From Streptomyces litmocidini (GTDB lineage Bacteria; Actinomycetota; Actinomycetes; Streptomycetales; Streptomycetaceae), in contig NZ_BMTQ01000005.1 in NCBI RefSeq assembly GCF_014649755.1, forward strand, positions 1 through 64,000: 64,000 nucleotides of DNA, in the 5' to 3' direction. Positions 60,902 to 64,000 of the stretch are shown here, piece after piece. The position numbers and the translations under genes are program-made. Positions within the stretch are counted from its first letter, which is position 1. Each line of letters starts with the position of its first letter. A model generated the notes under the pieces. The model worked only from the letters and a program-made list of their open reading frames with translations, did not search any database and was not told where the DNA came from.

Positions 60902-61876
60902 ATGCCCGGCCGCGGCCGCAGCGTCTCCCCAGCCACCGGTGTCTTCGCGTACGGCGCGGCCCTGGGCCTCGCCGTCGACCTGCTCGTCGGCGACCCCCGC
61001 CGCGGACACCCCGTCGCCGCCTTCGGCCGGGCGGCGGCCCGCGTCGAGCGGGCCCTGTGGCGCGACCACCGCGGCTGGGGCGCCCTGCACACCGCCGTCT
61101 GCGCCGGTGCCGCCGTCGCGGCCGGCGCCCTGGCCGCCCGTACGGTACGGGGCAGCCGCGCCGGATCCGTCGCGCTCACCGCGGCGGCCGTCTGGGCCGT
61201 CGTCGGCGGTACGACCCTGGGGCGCGAGGCCCGTGCGATCGGCGGTGCCCTCGCCGCCGGGGACCTGGAGGTGGCCCGGGAACGGCTGCCGCACCTGTGC
61301 GGACGCGACCCGCAGTCCCTCGACGGTCCCGCGATGGCCCGCGCGGTCGTCGAGTCCGTCGCCGAGAACACCTCCGACGCCGTCGTGGGCGCCCTCTTCT
61401 GGGGAGCGGTCGCGGGCGTGCCGGGCCTCGTCGGCTTCCGGGCCGTCAACACCCTCGACGCGATGGTCGGCCACAAGTCGCCCCGCCACCGCCGGTACGG
61501 CTGGGCCTCGGCCCGCCTCGACGACCTGGCCGGCTGGCCCGGGGCCCGGCTGACCGCCGCGCTCGCGACCGTCGCCGGCGGAGACCCGCGCGGAGCCGTA
61601 CGGGCCTGGCGTGCGGACGCCGCGAAGCACCCGAGCCCGAACGCGGGACCGGTCGAGGCCTCCTTCGCGGGCGCCCTCGGCGTACGGCTCGGGGGGACCC
61701 TCTCGTACGCCGGGCGGGTCGAGCACCGGCCCGTCCTCAACGGGGAGGGGCGGCCCGTGGAGGTCGCCGACATCGACCGCGCGGTCCGGCTGTCCCGCCG
61801 GATCACCGGACTGACCCTGGCCGCCTGCGTGGGCGGCCGCATGATCGCGAGCGCGCTGAAGCGGAGGAACGCATGA
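60902..61876 (+). CDS. cobD: Adenosylcobinamide-phosphate synthase CobD/CbiB
   Basis: A 324-residue membrane enzyme that attaches the aminopropanol (phosphate) arm to adenosylcobyric acid. Family signature near the N-terminus: [32 protein letters not shown]; later [45 protein letters not shown] (in part). Multiple spans. Directly behind the cobalamin riboswitch; its stop overlaps the cobQ start (ATGA). Confidence 0.95.
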   Translation: MPGRGRSVSPATGVFAYGAALGLAVDLLVGDPRRGHPVAAFGRAAARVERALWRDHRGWGALHTAVCAGAAVAAGALAARTVRGSRAGSVALTAAAVWAVVGGTTLGREARAIGGALAAGDLEVARERLPHLCGRDPQSLDGPAMARAVVESVAENTSDAVVGALFWGAVAGVPGLVGFRAVNTLDAMVGHKSPRHRRYGWASARLDDLAGWPGARLTAALATVAGGDPRGAVRAWRADAAKHPSPNAGPVEASFAGALGVRLGGTLSYAGRVEHRPVLNGEGRPVEVADIDRAVRLSRRITGLTLAACVGGRMIASALKRRNA

Positions 61877-63381
61877 GGGGTGGGGGGCTGCTCGTCGCCG
61901 GGACCACGTCCGACGCGGGCAAGAGCGTCGTCACGGCCGGCATCTGCCGCTGGCTGGTCCGGCAGGGCGTCAAGGTCGCGCCGTTCAAGGGACAGAACAT
62001 GTCCCTGAACTCCTTCGTCACCCGGGAGGGCGCCGAGATCGGCCGGGCGCAGGCCATGCAGGCGCAGGCCGCGCGGGTGGAGCCGACCGCGCTCATGAAC
62101 CCGGTGCTGCTCAAGCCCGGCAGCGACCGCTCCAGCCAGGTCGTCCTCATGGGCAGGCCCGTCGGCGAACTGAGCGCCCGGGGCTACCACGGCGGACGGC
62201 AGGGGGAACTCCTCGAGCCGGTCCTGGCGTGCCTGGAGGAGCTGCGGGGCACGTATGACGCCGTGATCTGCGAGGGGGCGGGCAGTCCGGCCGAGATCAA
62301 CCTGCGGCGCACGGACATCGTGAACATGGGCATCGCGCGGGCCGCGAAGCTGCCCGTGGTCGTGGTCGGGGACATCGACCGGGGCGGGGTCTTCGCCCAG
62401 TTCTTCGGGACGACGGCGCTGCTCTCGCCGGAGGACCAGTCGCTCGTGGCGGGCTACCTCGTGAACAAGTTCCGGGGCGACGTGACGCTCCTCGAACCCG
62501 GCCTCGACATGCTGCACGGGCTCACCGGCCGCCGGACCTTCGGCGTGCTGCCGTACGCGCACGGGCTCGGCATCGACGAGGAGGACGGCCTGCGCGTGTC
62601 CCTGCGGGGCACCGTCCGCGAGTCGGTCGTCGCACCGCCGGTCGGCGAGGACGTGCTGCGGGTCGCCGTCTGCGCCGTGCCGCTGATGTCCAACTTCACG
62701 GACGTCGACGCGCTGGCCGCCGAGCCGGGCGTCGTCGTCCGGTTCGTGGACCGGCCCGAGGAGCTCGTCGACGCGGACCTCGTCGTCGTCCCGGGCACCC
62801 GGGGCACGGTGAAGGCGCTGGCGTGGCTGCGCGAGCGGGGGCTCGCCGACGCCCTCGTCCGGCGCGCGGCCGAGGGCCGGCCGGTGCTGGGCGTCTGCGG
62901 CGGCTTCCAGGCCCTCGGCGAGCGCATCGAGGACGAGGTCGAGTCGAAGGCCGGCGTGGTCGACGGGCTCGGGCTGCTGCCCGTACGGGTCCGGTTCGCG
63001 CCCGAGAAGACCCTCGCCCGGCCGGTCGGCGAGGCGCTCGGCGAGCGGGTCGAGGGGTACGAGATCCACCACGGCGTGGCCGAGGTGCTCGGCGGGGACG
63101 CGTTCCTGGACGGCTGCCGGGTGGGCTCCGTGTGGGGCACCCACTGGCACGGCTCGCTGGAGAGCGACGGCTTCCGGCGGGCGTTCCTGCGGGAGGTCGC
63201 GGCGGCGGCCGGGCGGCGGTTCGTGCCGGCGCCGGACACGTCGTTCGGCGCGCTGCGCGAGGAGCAGCTCGACCGGCTCGGCGACCTGGTCGAGGAACAC
63301 GCGGACACGGACGCGCTGCTGCGGCTGATCGAGGAGGGCGCCCCGGAGGGGCTGCCGTTCGTGCCGCCGGGGGCGCCGTGA
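61873..63381 (+). CDS. cobQ: Cobyric acid synthase CobQ
   Basis: A 502-residue glutamine-dependent amidotransferase that amidates adenosylcobyrinic acid a,c-diamide at four side chains. The N-terminal ATPase has [30 protein letters not shown] and [11 protein letters not shown]; the C-terminal GATase domain has the catalytic Cys in [10 protein letters not shown] and His in EGYEIHHG. Coupled to cobD by a 4-bp overlap. Confidence 0.96.
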   Translation: MRGGGLLVAGTTSDAGKSVVTAGICRWLVRQGVKVAPFKGQNMSLNSFVTREGAEIGRAQAMQAQAARVEPTALMNPVLLKPGSDRSSQVVLMGRPVGELSARGYHGGRQGELLEPVLACLEELRGTYDAVICEGAGSPAEINLRRTDIVNMGIARAAKLPVVVVGDIDRGGVFAQFFGTTALLSPEDQSLVAGYLVNKFRGDVTLLEPGLDMLHGLTGRRTFGVLPYAHGLGIDEEDGLRVSLRGTVRESVVAPPVGEDVLRVAVCAVPLMSNFTDVDALAAEPGVVVRFVDRPEELVDADLVVVPGTRGTVKALAWLRERGLADALVRRAAEGRPVLGVCGGFQALGERIEDEVESKAGVVDGLGLLPVRVRFAPEKTLARPVGEALGERVEGYEIHHGVAEVLGGDAFLDGCRVGSVWGTHWHGSLESDGFRRAFLREVAAAAGRRFVPAPDTSFGALREEQLDRLGDLVEEHADTDALLRLIEEGAPEGLPFVPPGAP

Positions 63382-63544
63382 GCGCCGGCTCCCCGCGTGG
63401 GCGGGGAGCGCACGGGAAGTCCGCCCACAGCCGGGCCGACGGCGGGGCCGTCCCCGCGCGCGTGGGGAACGCCGGCGGTCCCGCCCGAGGCTCACGCGCC
63501 TGCGCCCGAGCCGAACAGAAGTCACCCGAAGGAGCGAGCATCCG
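63382..63544. repeat. Two 29-nt hairpin repeats, 61 bp apart (CRISPR-like pair)
   Basis: CTCCCCGCGTGGGCGGGGAG (63389-63408) and GTCCCCGCGCGCGTGGGGAAC-like (63450-63470) are similar short hairpins whose CCCCG cores start exactly 61 bp apart, the spacing of type I-E CRISPR repeats. They share about 19 of 29 positions. No third repeat and no cas gene is in the window. They may simply be terminator-like hairpins after cobQ. Confidence 0.35.
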
Positions 63545-64000
63545 ATGAACACCCGCTACCCGTTCACCGCCGTCGTCGGCATGGACGACCTGCGGCTCGC
63601 GCTGCTGCTGACGGCCGTCAGCCCGGCCGTGGGCGGCGTGCTGGTGCGGGGTGAGAAGGGCACGGCGAAGAGCACCGCCGTCCGCGCGCTCGCCGAGCTG
63701 CTGCCCGAGGTCCCGGTGGTCGCGGGCTGCCGCTTCAGCTGCGACCCCGACTCGCCCGACCCCGGCTGCCCCGACGGGCCGCACGGCAACGCGCCGGGCA
63801 CCTCCCGTCCCGCCCGGATGGTCGAGCTGCCCGTCGGCGCCTCCGAGGACCGGCTCGTCGGCGCGCTCGACATCGAGAAGGCGCTCGCCGAGGGCGTGAA
63901 GGCCTTCGAACCGGGGCTGCTCGCCGCCGCCCACCGGGGGATCCTCTACGTCGACGAGGTCAACCTCCTGCACGATCACCTCATCGACCTCCTCCTGGAC
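63545..64000 (+). CDS. Magnesium/cobalt chelatase AAA+ subunit (partial, runs off the window)
   Basis: The first 152 residues of a ChlI/BchI-type AAA+ chelatase subunit. It opens with [21 protein letters not shown], Walker A is GEKGTAKST, the insertion holds Cys-rich [17 protein letters not shown], and Walker B is [20 protein letters not shown] at the window edge. In cobalamin clusters this subunit pairs with CobN to insert cobalt. AAGGAG lies 10 bp before the ATG. The 3' part, probably with a von Willebrand domain, lies outside. Confidence 0.92.
   Translation, partial: MNTRYPFTAVVGMDDLRLALLLTAVSPAVGGVLVRGEKGTAKSTAVRALAELLPEVPVVAGCRFSCDPDSPDPGCPDGPHGNAPGTSRPARMVELPVGASEDRLVGALDIEKALAEGVKAFEPGLLAAAHRGILYVDEVNLLHDHLIDLLLD

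Overview
The window is a high-GC actinobacterial chromosome segment with the coding style of Streptomyces: many GTG starts, strong G+C third-position bias, ATGA/GTGA start-stop overlaps and long perfect terminator hairpins. The gene content supports this: a chaplin, the 73-residue Streptomyces nucleoid protein Gbn, SerB with N-terminal ACT domains, an FHA-ABC transporter and actinobacterial rRNA leader elements. From memory, the order (chaplin E, serB, fabG-fabI, tyrS, moaA, gbn, pit, cobQ) resembles the S. coelicolor SCO1790-SCO1850 region, so this is core chromosome. I see no prophage, insertion sequence, tRNA or secondary-metabolite cluster.

Layout. 1-460: leader and promoter region of an rRNA operon transcribed leftward out of the window. 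461-7526: DNA repair glycosylase, Spo0M-like protein, PEBP protein, HNH nuclease, TSUP exporter, SPFH/NfeD membrane pair, solitary ABC ATPase, unknown protein. 7677-12910: cysteine-free chaplin, a GAF kinase/response regulator pair, an SDR coupled to a divergent QueA, a secreted lytic transglycosylase. 12973-22355: FHA-ABC exporter, serB, sixA, MFS exporter with a divergent GntR regulator, and the fabG-fabI pair of type II fatty acid synthesis. 22610-29118: tldD/pmbA protease pair, tyrS, small membrane proteins, moaA. 29270-33069: DUF485-SSS organic-acid symporter operon and a secreted subtilase.

33161-42941 is the most accessory-looking part. It holds a CoA-transferase with a palindromic operator, a zinc alcohol dehydrogenase, a lysoplasmalogenase, a sterol desaturase remnant that has lost its middle, a VIT-type metal transporter, and a compact catabolic operon (acetoacetate-decarboxylase-like, SDR, two amidohydrolases). 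That operon faces a TetR regulator across a perfect 7-1-7 operator. Its pathway is unknown to me and it is the best candidate here for an undescribed system.

43154-52330: DEDDh exonuclease with a C-terminal BRCT-like region, Cys-rich small protein, SURF1, GH15 hydrolase, SDR, a five-gene Asp23/Gls24-AmaP envelope-stress operon with a divergent partner, an enoyl-CoA hydratase and gbn. 52695-64000: ABC-F ATPase, zinc metallopeptidase, VOC protein, a large unknown protein, an alpha/beta hydrolase, a PiT phosphate transporter behind a two-unit PHO box, then a cobalamin riboswitch and cobD-cobQ-chelatase (cobalamin synthesis) running off the right edge.
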